Assembly: GCA_943332615.1 (NCBI GenBank)
Contig: CALQQB010000001.1
Location: 124,001-188,000 of the forward strand
Source of the DNA: Phenylobacterium deserti
GTDB lineage: Bacteria; Pseudomonadota; Alphaproteobacteria; Caulobacterales; Caulobacteraceae
Length of the DNA stretch: 64,000 bases
Direction: 5' to 3'
Within the stretch, counting starts at the first letter, position 1. The number at the start of each line of letters is the position of its first letter. Positions 51,161 through 61,246 of this stretch are shown here, in pieces. The position numbers were made by a program, and so were the translations under genes. A model generated the notes under the pieces. It worked only from the letters and a program-made list of their open reading frames with translations. It made no database searches and was not told where the DNA came from.

Positions 51161-52155
51161 CTAGATGATCGAAACCTGCCTGCGAACCGCCGCGTCCAGT
51201 CCGGCGATGAGTGCATAGACCGCGTCGATCGTCGGGATCCTGAGGTCCCGTTCCCGCGCAGATTGCTGCACCTGTCCGACGAGCGCTTCCACCTCCATAG
51301 GCCGCCCCGCTTCCGCATCCTGGAGCATCGAAGGTTTGATCGTGCTGCGCGCGCCCGGCCCGCCATCCGAACCCAGAACGTCGGCGATGCGGAATGGCGG
51401 AAGGGGCCATCCGATGGCGCCCATAGCGGCAGTCACCTCGTCCGACAGGCTTTGGGCGAGCGCGCCAGATCCGGCGCCGCGGCAAGGTCCCCGGCGTTGA
51501 GCCGCGTCAAGGCGCACAGGGGGTTGAACGCCGCGTTGCGCAGCAGCTTGATGCCGATTTCTCGGCGCAGGCCCGTCGAGATCTCGGCGCCGAGGCCCGC
51601 CGTCTGCAGGAGCTCCACCGCAGTCGTGAGCCGCGGTGTCAGAGTGTCGTCCGGTTCACCGAGCACCCAGCGGTTGTTGGCGTGGTGGACCACCTTGCCC
51701 GGCGCGACGACCTCGTTGGCAGAATGGACGACGCAGCCCAGGGCGCGGTCCGCGCCCAAGCGATCTCGCAGGCGGCCTTCCGGATCGACGCGCATGACCT
51801 GGCAGGTCGGCGGGTCGAGCCCGTGGTTCCACCACCAGGGAATGCCGTTGCTGACGAATACAGCAAAGCCATGCGGTCTGAGCAGACCGCGCAGATCGTC
51901 GGCCACAGCCGGCAGCGATGGCGCTTTCAGGGTGACGAAGACTGTCCTAGGGCGGCAAGTCCGCAGCCACCTGGGAACGGCCGCGAAGGAGACATCCAGG
52001 TCGCCCTGCGGATCGCTGAGCTGAAGGCCTCCGGCGCGAAGGGCTTCGAACTGATGGCCCCGGGCGACAACCGAAATCCGGTGCCGTCCTGACCTGGCGA
52101 GCCGGGCCGTGAGGTAGCCGCCGACCGCCCCGGCCCCGAATACACAGACGTCCAT
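51161..52155 (-). pseudogene. ketopantoate reductase family (PanE/ApbA-like) oxidoreductase, frameshifted
   Basis: N-part MDVCVFGAGAVGGYLTARLARSGRHRISVVARGHQFEALRAGGLQLS...NPLCALTRLNAGDLAAAPDL; C-part SLSDEVTAAMGAIGWPLPPFRIADV...SMLQDAEAGRPMEVEALVG in a different frame; junction about 51461-51472. Confidence 0.75.
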
Positions 52156-52179
52156 GCGTTTCTTCCGGCCTCGCTGCCT

Positions 52180-53166
52180 TCACACCACCCGAACCAGCTT
52201 CTTCAGGTTCGGAAACCGCTGTGGCGTCGGGCTGTCCGGATAGCGCTGGCGCCAACCAAGGGACCCGAGTTCCGCCAGGAAGAGGTCGCCCTGCGAGTTC
52301 AGCGCGATACCGTGCGGCGCCGTCAGCTGCCCGGGTTCGACGCCGACCGTCCCGTCCCCGAGGCGCCCGACCAGGACGCCGCGGTGGTCCAAGATGCTGA
52401 TCCGCGGGCCGAGGTTCGGGTAGTCACGATTCACGGCGAGGCCTGGGCCGAGCTCGCCGATGAAGCTGAAGGGCCTGCTCTTTGACTGGGTGCAGAGGGC
52501 GCAGGGGCGGTGAAGGCCTTTCCACTCGGTCTCGAACACCCCGTCTTCGCTGAAGACCTGGACGCGATGATTCTCGCGGTCCGCCACATAGAGCCATCCG
52601 TCGAGGTCCGTGCTGATGTTGTGAACAAGGTTGAACTCGCCCGGTCCGGAACCGAAGTCGCCCCACGAATGGAGCAAACGGCCCTCCGGAGAGAACCTAT
52701 GGATACGGGCGTTGCCGTACCCATCCGTGACGAAGATGTCGCCGTTGCGGGCGAGCGCCGTGTGCGTGCACTCGTTGAAGGGCGCGCCGGAGAGTCGGGT
52801 CGCCGGCTGCCCAGGCGTCCCGATCTCGAGCAGCAACTTCCCGTCCGGACTGAACTTGCGGACGGTGCTGTCACCCCGGTCGGTGCAGTAGACGCAGCCG
52901 TCTGGACTGAAGGTGATGCCGTGGGGATTGGCGAAAAGGTCCTCGCCCCATGATCGGAGGAAGCCGCCGTCACGGTCGAACACCATCACCGGATGGCCGG
53001 TGCCACGCGTGAACACATAGACGTTGTCATTGTCGTCGACTGTGACGTCGGCGACGTCGCCGATCCCCCAGCCGTCGGGCAGCTTCGCCCAGTCGTGATC
53101 GACGCGGTACCGCCACGGGCCGGAGCCCAAGAGGCCGGTTGCCGCCGCTTCCGCCTGATCTGGCAT
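52180..53166 (-). CDS. NHL-repeat beta-propeller protein (cytosolic by lack of signal peptide)
   Basis: Repeated NVYVFTRGTGHPVMVFDRDGGFLRSWGE, NPHGITFSPDGCVYCTDRGDSTVRKFSPDGKLL, WLYVADRENHRVQVFSEDG. Confidence 0.85.
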   Translation of the reverse strand: MPDQAEAAATGLLGSGPWRYRVDHDWAKLPDGWGIGDVADVTVDDNDNVYVFTRGTGHPVMVFDRDGGFLRSWGEDLFANPHGITFSPDGCVYCTDRGDSTVRKFSPDGKLLLEIGTPGQPATRLSGAPFNECTHTALARNGDIFVTDGYGNARIHRFSPEGRLLHSWGDFGSGPGEFNLVHNISTDLDGWLYVADRENHRVQVFSEDGVFETEWKGLHRPCALCTQSKSRPFSFIGELGPGLAVNRDYPNLGPRISILDHRGVLVGRLGDGTVGVEPGQLTAPHGIALNSQGDLFLAELGSLGWRQRYPDSPTPQRFPNLKKLVRVV

Positions 53167-53176
53167 GCCGACGCTC

Positions 53177-53947
53177 CTAACTGCGGTAGGACGGATCTAT
53201 CCGGTCGAGCCGCCGAAGCCAGGCCGGCCAGTCGGCGCCGCCGCGGCCCCGATCGTGCTGGTCCAGCTGCTTCGCCACCTGGCGACAGACGTCTGGCGGA
53301 ATCTCCACAACGTCCTGGCCGGTCGCTTCAACGGCGAGCTGGATCTGGCAGGCCTGGACGAAGCGCAGGGTCATCGCGAACGTCTGCTCAACGCCGGCGC
53401 CGGTGATCACCGCGCCGTGGTTGCGCATCATCAGCACGCGGTTGGCGCCGAGGTCATCGACCAGTCTCTGCTGATCTTCTACGCCCTCGGCGAGCCCTTC
53501 ATAGTCCTGGTAAGCGACCTTCTCGAAGAAGAAGATCGAGTTCTGGTGGACCATTCGCAATCCCGTGGGATGCGCCGCGACCGCCATGATCGGAATGGTG
53601 TGGAGGTGGATCGCGCAGTGTACGTCCTGGCGCGCGCGCAGGATGGGCGCATGGGTCGTGAAGCCGACCTTGTTGACGCCAGCCCGCTCATCGAGATCGT
53701 CGCGAGCGTCCACCTTGACCAGGTTCGATGCGGTGACTTCCTCGTAGGTCAGGGCGTGGGCCTTGATGAGGAAGTGGTCAGGTTCTCCTGGAACGCGGAC
53801 GGAGATGTGATTGTAGATTCCGTCGCCCCAGCCCAGGTGCTCGACCAGCCGGTAGAAGCCGGCGAGTTCCACACGGGCCTTGGCTTCTGCCCCTGACATC
53901 ACCTTGCTGGCGAAGGCGGGTGGAATGGGCTGTTCAACCAGGTTCAT
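53177..53947 (-). CDS. class II aldolase/adducin family protein
   Basis: VELAGFYRLVEHLGWGDGIYNHISVRVPGEPDHFLIKAHALTYEEVTASNLVKVD; CAIHLHTIPIMAVAAHPTGL; MMRNHGAVITGAGVEQTFAM. Confidence 0.92.
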   Translation of the reverse strand: MNLVEQPIPPAFASKVMSGAEAKARVELAGFYRLVEHLGWGDGIYNHISVRVPGEPDHFLIKAHALTYEEVTASNLVKVDARDDLDERAGVNKVGFTTHAPILRARQDVHCAIHLHTIPIMAVAAHPTGLRMVHQNSIFFFEKVAYQDYEGLAEGVEDQQRLVDDLGANRVLMMRNHGAVITGAGVEQTFAMTLRFVQACQIQLAVEATGQDVVEIPPDVCRQVAKQLDQHDRGRGGADWPAWLRRLDRIDPSYRS

Positions 53948-53959
53948 AGCTTTGTCGCA

Positions 53960-55570
53960 TCAGCTCACGCTCTCCGTCACGCCGGCCGCCCCCGCGCGCG
54001 GGTCCAAGGCGATGTGTTCTCCGGCGCTCTGAGCCCGCTCAAGCATGGAGCCCTCGAGCCGCGCGGCGCTGCGGCTGACCCACCACAGACAGATCAGGGC
54101 GATCGGCGCGGCCAGAAGTGCGCTGAACACACCCAGACGAAGGTCGCCCGTCACTGTCGCGACCTTGCCCGTGCCGTAGGGACCGAGACAGAGGCCGATC
54201 ATGGTGTTCCCCATGATGTAGGTCGCGCTGAGCGTGCCGTACATTCGCGGGAGGACGAGTTCTTGCAGCGCCGCGATCGCGGAACCGAGATACATGCTGG
54301 AGGCCGCGTAGACACCGGCGCTCAGGATCGCGAAGGTCGTGAAATCGGGCGCCAGATATTGCGCGACCAGAAGGGGCGGCGTCATCAGCGGGGCGATCAT
54401 GCAGGTGTAGATTCGACCGCGAGGGTTGCTGCGACGCCAGCCGTCTGAGATCCATCCCCCGAGCAGGACGCCTAGTCCGGACGCAGCCGCGGCCGGAATC
54501 CCGATTGCGAGCCCCACTGCGGGCGCAGTGAGATGGAAGGTTCGGATCGCGTAGGGCGCAGCCCAGAACCCGACGGAATAAGTGATGAGGGCCAGCGATC
54601 CGAACCCGATCAGAGCCATGACCACTGCCGGGTTGGCCCAGATGAGGCGGAACGTCGGCGCATCCCGCAGTCGCAGCACCTGGACCCAGGACGCGACGGC
54701 GTAGGCAGCGACGCCAACGATGAGCCATTGCGCAATGTCGCCGGTCCAGAGGATCAGGAGCGTTGTGACGGCCGCAAGCCCCGCCATGATGAGGACATTG
54801 CGCAGCAGTTCACCGCGATAGCGCGAGACGCTCCACAAGGTGAGAGGAGGGATCAGGGCGAACAGTTCGTCAAAGAAGCTCCGCCACGCGCCGTCGTAGG
54901 AGGCCACCAGGGGCTCGCCGTGGATGCCCAGCCGCTGAGGTTCCCGCAGCGACCAGACCCAGACGGCCACGAGTAGGCCCGGCAATCCCACGCCGATGAA
55001 TGCCGCCTGCCAGCCGGCCAGACCCAAGGGGCCATTGTCTCCGAAGGCTCGGTCCCAGCGCTGTGAAATCGCGCCCCCGAGGGGAAGGCTGAGGCCCATC
55101 CCAAGATAGACGCCCGTAGAAAAGATGGCGTTTGCGCGGGCCCGGACGGCCTGGGGGAAAAGGTCGGCCTGCATAGAGATGGCCGCCGGCGAGACGCTGG
55201 CTTCGCCAACTCCGACACCGAGGCGTGCGACCGCCAGGAGCGCATAGGACGTGGCGAAGCCGGAAAGCGCGGTCATCGCAGACCAGAGCGCCAGGCCGAT
55301 CGCCATCAGCCGCCCCCGCCGCCACCGGTCCGCGAGACGCCCCAGCGGAATGCCGAAGAGCGTGTAGAAGGCGGCAAACGCGGTGCCATAGAGGAAACCG
55401 AGCTGGGCGTCGGTAAGCTGCAGGTCCTTGCGGATTTGCTCCGCCAGGATCGACAGAATCTGCCGGTCGACGAAGCTCAGCATGTGAACGACCGTCATCA
55501 TGCCGAGCGCGTACCAGGCGTAGCGGGTCACGGGGCGGTCCTTGCCAGGTGGCTGCGCCGCGACACTCAT
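53960..55570 (-). CDS. MFS transporter (Spinster-like)
   Basis: MLSFVDRQILSILAEQIRKDLQLTDAQLGFLYGTAFAAFYTLFGIPLGRLADRWRRGRLMAIGLALWSAMTALSGFA. Confidence 0.92.
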   Translation of the reverse strand: MSVAAQPPGKDRPVTRYAWYALGMMTVVHMLSFVDRQILSILAEQIRKDLQLTDAQLGFLYGTAFAAFYTLFGIPLGRLADRWRRGRLMAIGLALWSAMTALSGFATSYALLAVARLGVGVGEASVSPAAISMQADLFPQAVRARANAIFSTGVYLGMGLSLPLGGAISQRWDRAFGDNGPLGLAGWQAAFIGVGLPGLLVAVWVWSLREPQRLGIHGEPLVASYDGAWRSFFDELFALIPPLTLWSVSRYRGELLRNVLIMAGLAAVTTLLILWTGDIAQWLIVGVAAYAVASWVQVLRLRDAPTFRLIWANPAVVMALIGFGSLALITYSVGFWAAPYAIRTFHLTAPAVGLAIGIPAAAASGLGVLLGGWISDGWRRSNPRGRIYTCMIAPLMTPPLLVAQYLAPDFTTFAILSAGVYAASSMYLGSAIAALQELVLPRMYGTLSATYIMGNTMIGLCLGPYGTGKVATVTGDLRLGVFSALLAAPIALICLWWVSRSAARLEGSMLERAQSAGEHIALDPRAGAAGVTESVS

Positions 55571-55940
55571 GGCCTCTCCTGACGGTCTTCCTCGGTGGCG
55601 AACGATGGCGGTCTTGGCGCGCCGAGCAACGCCCTTTGATGGAGCGGCCTAGACAGACCATCGCAGGCGATAGCTGCGGCGCCAGTGTCTCTTCCGATCA
55701 ACATCCTGAGCGGAATCGTCACCTCGCCTCGCGCGCAGCGCCGTTCGCGCAGCGCGGGAGGGCTGATGAGCTGAAAATCGTCTATTTCGTCGCGGCGATG
55801 GTTGTCGGCCTCACCCCGTGCTCGACCGTCGCCGCTCACCTTGCGGAGCCGAAGAGATGAAGTCGCGCGTGACATGCGAGTGTTGGGCTGTGGGCGAAAG
55901 CGATGACCGGTATTCGCCACAGGCCCTTTGCGGCCACCGC

Positions 55941-57191
55941 TCAGGTCTCCATTCGTTCGAAGATGCCGATATGCGCGATGGCCTCCTCGACGCCCCAGAG
56001 CCCGCCGCCGTTTTCCTGCAGCGCGATGCGGGCACCCTCGACCTGGCGCGGCCCACACTCTCCGCGAAGCTGACTCACCAATTCAAAGATCTGTCCGAGG
56101 CCGGTCGCCCCAATCGGGTGACCCTTGGATTCCAGGCCGCCCGACGGATTGATCGGTAGGCGGCCCCCAAGGGTCGTCTCACCGCGCTCGCTGGCAGGAC
56201 CGCAGTCTCCAGGCGAGCACAGGCCGAGGTTCTCCATCTGGATCAGCTCGCCCACCGCTGTCGCGTCATGCACCTCGGCGACGTCAACCGCCTCGGGTCC
56301 GATCCCGGCTTCCTCGTACGCGCGAAGGGCCGCCAGGCGCGTCACGTGGAGGTCGAGCGCCTCACTGCTCCGGGACGAGGCCGAACGCATCACGCTCGCC
56401 CGGACGCGCACGGCCCGCTCGCGGGCCAACCCCAGCCGCGCCAGGCCCTCGCTGTTGCAGAGCACGGCTGCAGCCGCGCCGTCGGAGATCGGCGCGCACA
56501 TCGGAAGGGTGAACGGGTAGGTAATCGGGGCGCTTGCCAGGACCTCGTCGATGGTCATCGCCGTTCGATACTGCGCGCGAGAATTGTGGACGGCGTGCGT
56601 ATGATTCTTGGCCGACACGGCGGCGATCTGTCGCTGGGTCACGCCGTGGCGGCGCATCAGTTGGCGGCCGAGCCCCGCGTAGACGTCCATAAACAGGCTA
56701 TAGGGTCGTTCGGAGGTGGAGCCGGGAGGCGCCTCCACGCCGTCGCCAAGCGCCACCAGCCGGCGGAGGTTCTCATCGACGGTCTCCAGGTCCCAACCGG
56801 AGTCGAAAACCGAGAACATCTTGGCCTTGTCGGGCGTGAACATCTTTTCCACCCCCACGGCGAGGGCGACGCATGCCATGCCTGCGCGAAGCTGCGAGAC
56901 CGCCTGGTGGAAGGCGGTCGAGGCGGTTGCGCAGGCGTTCTCCACGTTGTGGATGGGCGTCCCGTCGAACCCGAGCGGCAAGAGCGCGATCTGGCCTCTA
57001 ATGAATAGCTGCCCCTGCATGAAGCCCTGCACGCTGTTGCCGAAGAACGCCACATCGACCGCATCCGCACGGCAGCTGGCGTCCGCCAGGGCCTCGCCCA
57101 CGGCCGAGGCGGTGAGTTGCTTCACCGACTGGTCGAGATGGCGGCCGAAGGGTGTCATGCCCACGCCGACAATGAAGACGTCATCCATCAC
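55941..57191 (-). CDS. thiolase family protein / acetyl-CoA acetyltransferase
   Basis: VFIVGVGMTPFGRHLDQSVKQL; IHNVENACATASTAFHQAVSQLRAGM; NPSGGLESKGHPIGATGLGQIFELV. Confidence 0.92.
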   Translation of the reverse strand: MMDDVFIVGVGMTPFGRHLDQSVKQLTASAVGEALADASCRADAVDVAFFGNSVQGFMQGQLFIRGQIALLPLGFDGTPIHNVENACATASTAFHQAVSQLRAGMACVALAVGVEKMFTPDKAKMFSVFDSGWDLETVDENLRRLVALGDGVEAPPGSTSERPYSLFMDVYAGLGRQLMRRHGVTQRQIAAVSAKNHTHAVHNSRAQYRTAMTIDEVLASAPITYPFTLPMCAPISDGAAAAVLCNSEGLARLGLARERAVRVRASVMRSASSRSSEALDLHVTRLAALRAYEEAGIGPEAVDVAEVHDATAVGELIQMENLGLCSPGDCGPASERGETTLGGRLPINPSGGLESKGHPIGATGLGQIFELVSQLRGECGPRQVEGARIALQENGGGLWGVEEAIAHIGIFERMET

Positions 57192-57215
57192 GGGCTCCGA
57201 GTCAGAGGGGGCGGA

Positions 57216-58007
57216 TCAGCTGGAGACCGCATAGCCGCCGTTCACAGGGTAGGTCTGGGCCGTGATCCACGCGCTGGCGTTGCTGGCCAGGAAGAGGATC
57301 AGATTGGCGGCGTCCGACGGTTCGCCCAACCGGCCCAGGGGGTATTGGCGGGTAATCCGCTTTACGACCTCCTCATCCTGCAGCAGGGCCGCCACGCCGG
57401 GCGTGCGGACCGAACTCAGGGCCACGGCGTTGACGCGGATGCGATGGCGGCCGAGCTCCTTGGCCAGCGCCCGTGAGAAGCCAGAGGCGGCGGCCTTGGC
57501 GCCGGAGTAGACCGCTAGGCGCGGCTCGCCGACGCGGCCTGCGTCGGAGATGACGTTGACGATGCTGCCGCCAGCTTGGCGCTGCAGGATCAGGGGCACG
57601 GCGATCCGGCAGACGTTCAGCACCCCATAGAGATTGACGTTCAACCAGTTCGCCCAATCGGCCGGACCCGTCTCCCAGAACACCGGCAGCTTGCTGAGGT
57701 CGTCCTGCGGCCCGGCGTTGCCGGCGTTGTTAACCACGATGTCGAGGCCTCCGGCGTGGGTCACGGCGTCCGTCAGCCAGCGCTCGACGTCCTCGAAGCG
57801 GGTGACGTCTCCCGGTGCCGCCACGGCCTTGCCGCCGAGCGCCTCGATCTCCGCGCAGACCGCTCGTGCGCGGTCGTCGAAGTAGTCGTTGACGATAACG
57901 CAGTCACAGCCGTGCGCCGCGAGGTCCAGGGCGACCTGCCGCCCGACCCCCTGACCCGCGCCAGTGACCAGGGCCACGCGTCCGTTTAGGCAGAGGATGT
58001 CTTCCAA
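57216..58007 (-). CDS. SDR family oxidoreductase
   Basis: GRVALVTGAGQGVGRQVALDLAAHG; DIVVNNAGNAG; YSGAKAAASGFSRALAKELG; WITAQTYPVNGGYAVSS. Confidence 0.92.
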   Translation of the reverse strand: MEDILCLNGRVALVTGAGQGVGRQVALDLAAHGCDCVIVNDYFDDRARAVCAEIEALGGKAVAAPGDVTRFEDVERWLTDAVTHAGGLDIVVNNAGNAGPQDDLSKLPVFWETGPADWANWLNVNLYGVLNVCRIAVPLILQRQAGGSIVNVISDAGRVGEPRLAVYSGAKAAASGFSRALAKELGRHRIRVNAVALSSVRTPGVAALLQDEEVVKRITRQYPLGRLGEPSDAANLILFLASNASAWITAQTYPVNGGYAVSS

Positions 58008-58053
58008 CTCAGTTCACTCGTTTGGGGTTGATGGTTCGCGGCCGTGAGCGCGC

Positions 58054-58833
58054 TCATCGGCCTGTGAAGACCGGCGTCTGCTTTTCGGCGAAGGCGCGCA
58101 TTCCGATCTGAAAATCCTCGGACCGCAGATGCTCGCGCAGCATGTCCTGTTCGTGGAGCAGCGCATCGTCGAGCGGCTTGTCGGCGGTCGTGCGCGCCAC
58201 CGCCTTCATGCGCCGCAGCACGCCGGGGCTCTTGGCGGCCATGTGACGAGCCAGCTCGAGGGCCGCGTCGGCCACCTTGTCGGCAGGGTGAATCTCGCTG
58301 ATCAGTCCCAGGTCGTAGAGCCGGCTCGCCGGCAGGGACTTGCCCGTGAGCAGAAGATAGAGCGCGGTCTGCGCCGGCAGCCGTCGCGGCAGCACGGCCG
58401 AGCCCCCCGCGCCCGGGAAGGCGGCGAAGTTCGCGTGGGCGTCGCCGATGCGGGCGGTGTCGGCTGCGATGATCACGTCCGCACACAGGGCGAGCTCCAG
58501 GCCGCCTGCGAGCGTGAGGCCGTTCAGCGCCGCGATCACCGGCATGGCAAGGCCACGCACCCGCGCCATCAGGTCGCTGGCGCGCGCCAGGAAGTCGCGT
58601 TCACCAGCGGGGGGCGACAAGAGGGCGTCCTTGAGGTCCGCGCCCGCGCAGAACGCCTGGCCGGCGCCCGTGATCAGGACCACGCGGACGTCTTCGCGCG
58701 CGGCCATGGCGTCGAGGGCGGCCTCGAACGCCGCGACCATCGGCATGTTGAGGGCGTTCATCGCGGCCGGACGGTTGAGTGTGAGGCGGGCGATTGGGCC
58801 CACTTGCTCGCAGATCAGGACGTCGTCTTCCAT
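58054..58833 (-). CDS. enoyl-CoA hydratase/isomerase family protein
   Basis: MEDDVLICEQVGPIARLTLNRPAAMNALNMPMVAAFE; GAGQAFCAGADLKDALLS; AALNGLTLAGGLELALCADVIIAA. Confidence 0.92.
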   Translation of the reverse strand: MEDDVLICEQVGPIARLTLNRPAAMNALNMPMVAAFEAALDAMAAREDVRVVLITGAGQAFCAGADLKDALLSPPAGERDFLARASDLMARVRGLAMPVIAALNGLTLAGGLELALCADVIIAADTARIGDAHANFAAFPGAGGSAVLPRRLPAQTALYLLLTGKSLPASRLYDLGLISEIHPADKVADAALELARHMAAKSPGVLRRMKAVARTTADKPLDDALLHEQDMLREHLRSEDFQIGMRAFAEKQTPVFTGR

Positions 58834-59043
58834 TCCACACTTCCAAGGGCGTGCGCGCTGGCGGCCGGGGCCGCCCGCGAAACGCCGATCGCGACGCCGT
58901 GCCCCGCGGTGGACCCTAGCGACGGGGTGTTCGCGTCGCACATGATCTGTGTGGGGATGCGCCATCAGGAAACCTCATGCCGTGGCGCTCGGGCGGCGCT
59001 AGTGTCACGGTCCGACAACAAAATCGCGGGTGGGGGACACGGC

Positions 59044-59982
59044 TTGACGTTTCGCGGATCTCTGCAGGACATCCGCCTGTTCGTGGCGGCTTATGAGGAA
59101 CGTTCCTTCACCGCCGCTGCGGCTCGCCAGAACACGACGCAGTCGGGCGTGTCGCATCACATGCGCCAGCTCGAGACCCTGCTCGGCGTCCAGCTCTTTG
59201 TCCGCGACAAGCTCGGCGTGACGGCCACGCCGGCCGCTGACGAGTTCTATGTCCGGTCGGTCGAGATCCTGCGCCGCACCGATGACGCGGCGAACCGCGT
59301 CGCACAGTACGCCAAGGGCTACCAGGGACGGTTCACGGTCGGGATCATCCCGGCCGTGACGCGACGCCTCTCCGCGCCGACGCTGCTGAGGTTCGCCGAA
59401 GCCCACCCGCACGTGCGGGTGCGGCTCGTCGAGAGCGTCAGCCGCCTGCCCCAGATGATCCTGTCGGAGGACATAGACTTCGCAATCGGGGCTCTGACCG
59501 CGGGCGTCGCCGGAGTGCGCGAGCGCGTCCTGATGACGGGGCCAGAGTGCATCATCTCCCGCGCGCCGACCGGAGGCGACGCCTCGATCGTGGCGCCCCT
59601 CCCGAAGGGAAACGTCAACCTGATCTGGCCGACGCTCACGGACGAGCGGCACGCTGCGATCAAGGCGTCGCTCGAAGCCAATGGGGTCCTGCTGGAGTCA
59701 GAGCTCGAGGTGCGTTCGGCCTTCGCGGCCCTCGACCTGGTCAGCCGCAGCGACTGGCGGATGGCGGTGCCCTGCCTGAGTATCGACCCCATTGCCGACA
59801 AGGGCGCCTTCACGGTGTCTCCCCTGCGCCAGCCGGCGGTCAGCTTCCCCCTCGTCCTGCTCGAGCCCGCCACGCGGGCGCTCGCGCCGGAGGCCGAAGC
59901 GTTCGTCGAGGTCCTGACCCAGGTGGCGCGCGAAGCGAACGACGGATGGATGGAGCTGTTCGAAGCCGCCGATGTGCTGTGA
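59044..59982 (+). CDS. LysR family transcriptional regulator
   Basis: TTG start; SLQDIRLFVAAYEERSFTAAAARQNTTQSGVSHHMRQLETLLGVQLFVRDKLGVTATPAADEF. Confidence 0.9.
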   Translation: MTFRGSLQDIRLFVAAYEERSFTAAAARQNTTQSGVSHHMRQLETLLGVQLFVRDKLGVTATPAADEFYVRSVEILRRTDDAANRVAQYAKGYQGRFTVGIIPAVTRRLSAPTLLRFAEAHPHVRVRLVESVSRLPQMILSEDIDFAIGALTAGVAGVRERVLMTGPECIISRAPTGGDASIVAPLPKGNVNLIWPTLTDERHAAIKASLEANGVLLESELEVRSAFAALDLVSRSDWRMAVPCLSIDPIADKGAFTVSPLRQPAVSFPLVLLEPATRALAPEAEAFVEVLTQVAREANDGWMELFEAADVL

Positions 59983-60076
59983 GGCGCCCACCCCCTGAGC
60001 GGTCTCGGTGGACGGCGCCGCGAGCCCGCCGCTGGCCAGTCATCCAGCCGACGGGCCTAAGCGATAGGTTGGTCGC

Positions 60077-61192
60077 CTATTTGGCGGTGACGCGGCTCAC
60101 CCGCGTGTTCACGTTCTCCACCACGTAGACCGTGTCACGGTCCTTTGTGCAGGCGACGTTATGCAGGGCTGCGAAGGCGCCGGGCCGCCGCCCTTCCTCG
60201 CCGAACCAGCCCAGAACCTTTCCGTCGAGGGTCATCTTCACGAAGAGGTCCGCGTCGGTGGACCAGAGGACCGGATCAGGTCCCTTCGTGATGCAGATCG
60301 ACACAGGCCAGAACGACAAATAGCGGCCGTCCTTGTCCTTCCGGTATCCGATGGCCTTGGGCATGAAGCCCTTCGGGCGTCGCGAGTCGACCTTGAACTC
60401 GCGAAGGTACTTTCCGTCGTTGTCAAAGACCTGGATGCGGTTGTTGCTGCGGTCGGCGACGTAGACGTTGTCGTTCGCGTCCACGGCGATCGCGTGCGGT
60501 GTCTGGAACTGCCCGGGGCCGGAACCCCTGGAACCCCACCGGGTGATGAACTCGCCGTACGTATTGAACTTGTGGACGTAGGCGTTGTCGTAGCCGTCGG
60601 AGACGAACAGGTTGCCCTTGGAGTCGAAGGCGATGTCGGTCGGCTCGGCGAAGCTGCCGACCTCGTCGCGCGCCAGGCCCAGCCGCCGACGCTCCCCGAC
60701 AGCGCGTTGGGGCAGCCAGGCGTCCACGCTTTCCGGGCGCCGGCCGAGGGTCAGGAGCAGGCGTCCTGAGGGCGACCACTTCGAGACCAGGTGAGTGCCC
60801 GCGTCGACAATCCAGATGTTGTCCGCGGAATCCACGCGGACGGAATGGGCCCATCCCATTACGTAGTTGTTCGGGCCGCCGATCTCTCGCACGTAGTTCC
60901 CGTTGGCGTCGAACTCATACAGCTGAGCCGATCTCCGGTCGGCGATGTCCCCCGCCTCGCCGGTACGGGTGTAGAGGTAGATGTGGCCCTTGCTGTTGAC
61001 GGCCACGCCGGCGGGTTCGCCGATGTAGACGTTCTTCGGCATCTTCGCGTCGGTGATGACGGCGGTGGAGGTGAACGCGATCTTAGGAAGGGTGTCCAGG
61101 GTCGGGCCGCTGCTTCGGGAAACCGCCTCTTGCGATGACGCGCCGGCAGCGAGTGCTGACAGTACAAAGGCGGCCACAATGGTCCGTCGCAT
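60077..61192 (-). CDS. NHL-repeat beta-propeller protein, exported
   Basis: MRRTIVAAFVLSALAAGASSQEA signal; NLFVSDGYDNAYVHKFNTYGEFITRWGSRGSGPGQFQTPHAIAVDANDNVYVADRSNNRIQVFDNDGKYL. Confidence 0.87.
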   Translation of the reverse strand: MRRTIVAAFVLSALAAGASSQEAVSRSSGPTLDTLPKIAFTSTAVITDAKMPKNVYIGEPAGVAVNSKGHIYLYTRTGEAGDIADRRSAQLYEFDANGNYVREIGGPNNYVMGWAHSVRVDSADNIWIVDAGTHLVSKWSPSGRLLLTLGRRPESVDAWLPQRAVGERRRLGLARDEVGSFAEPTDIAFDSKGNLFVSDGYDNAYVHKFNTYGEFITRWGSRGSGPGQFQTPHAIAVDANDNVYVADRSNNRIQVFDNDGKYLREFKVDSRRPKGFMPKAIGYRKDKDGRYLSFWPVSICITKGPDPVLWSTDADLFVKMTLDGKVLGWFGEEGRRPGAFAALHNVACTKDRDTVYVVENVNTRVSRVTAK

Positions 61193-61246
61193 TGTCGTTC
61201 TCTCCCGGTGTTCTTGTGATGGATGGCGCGTCGTCTGCCGGCGACG

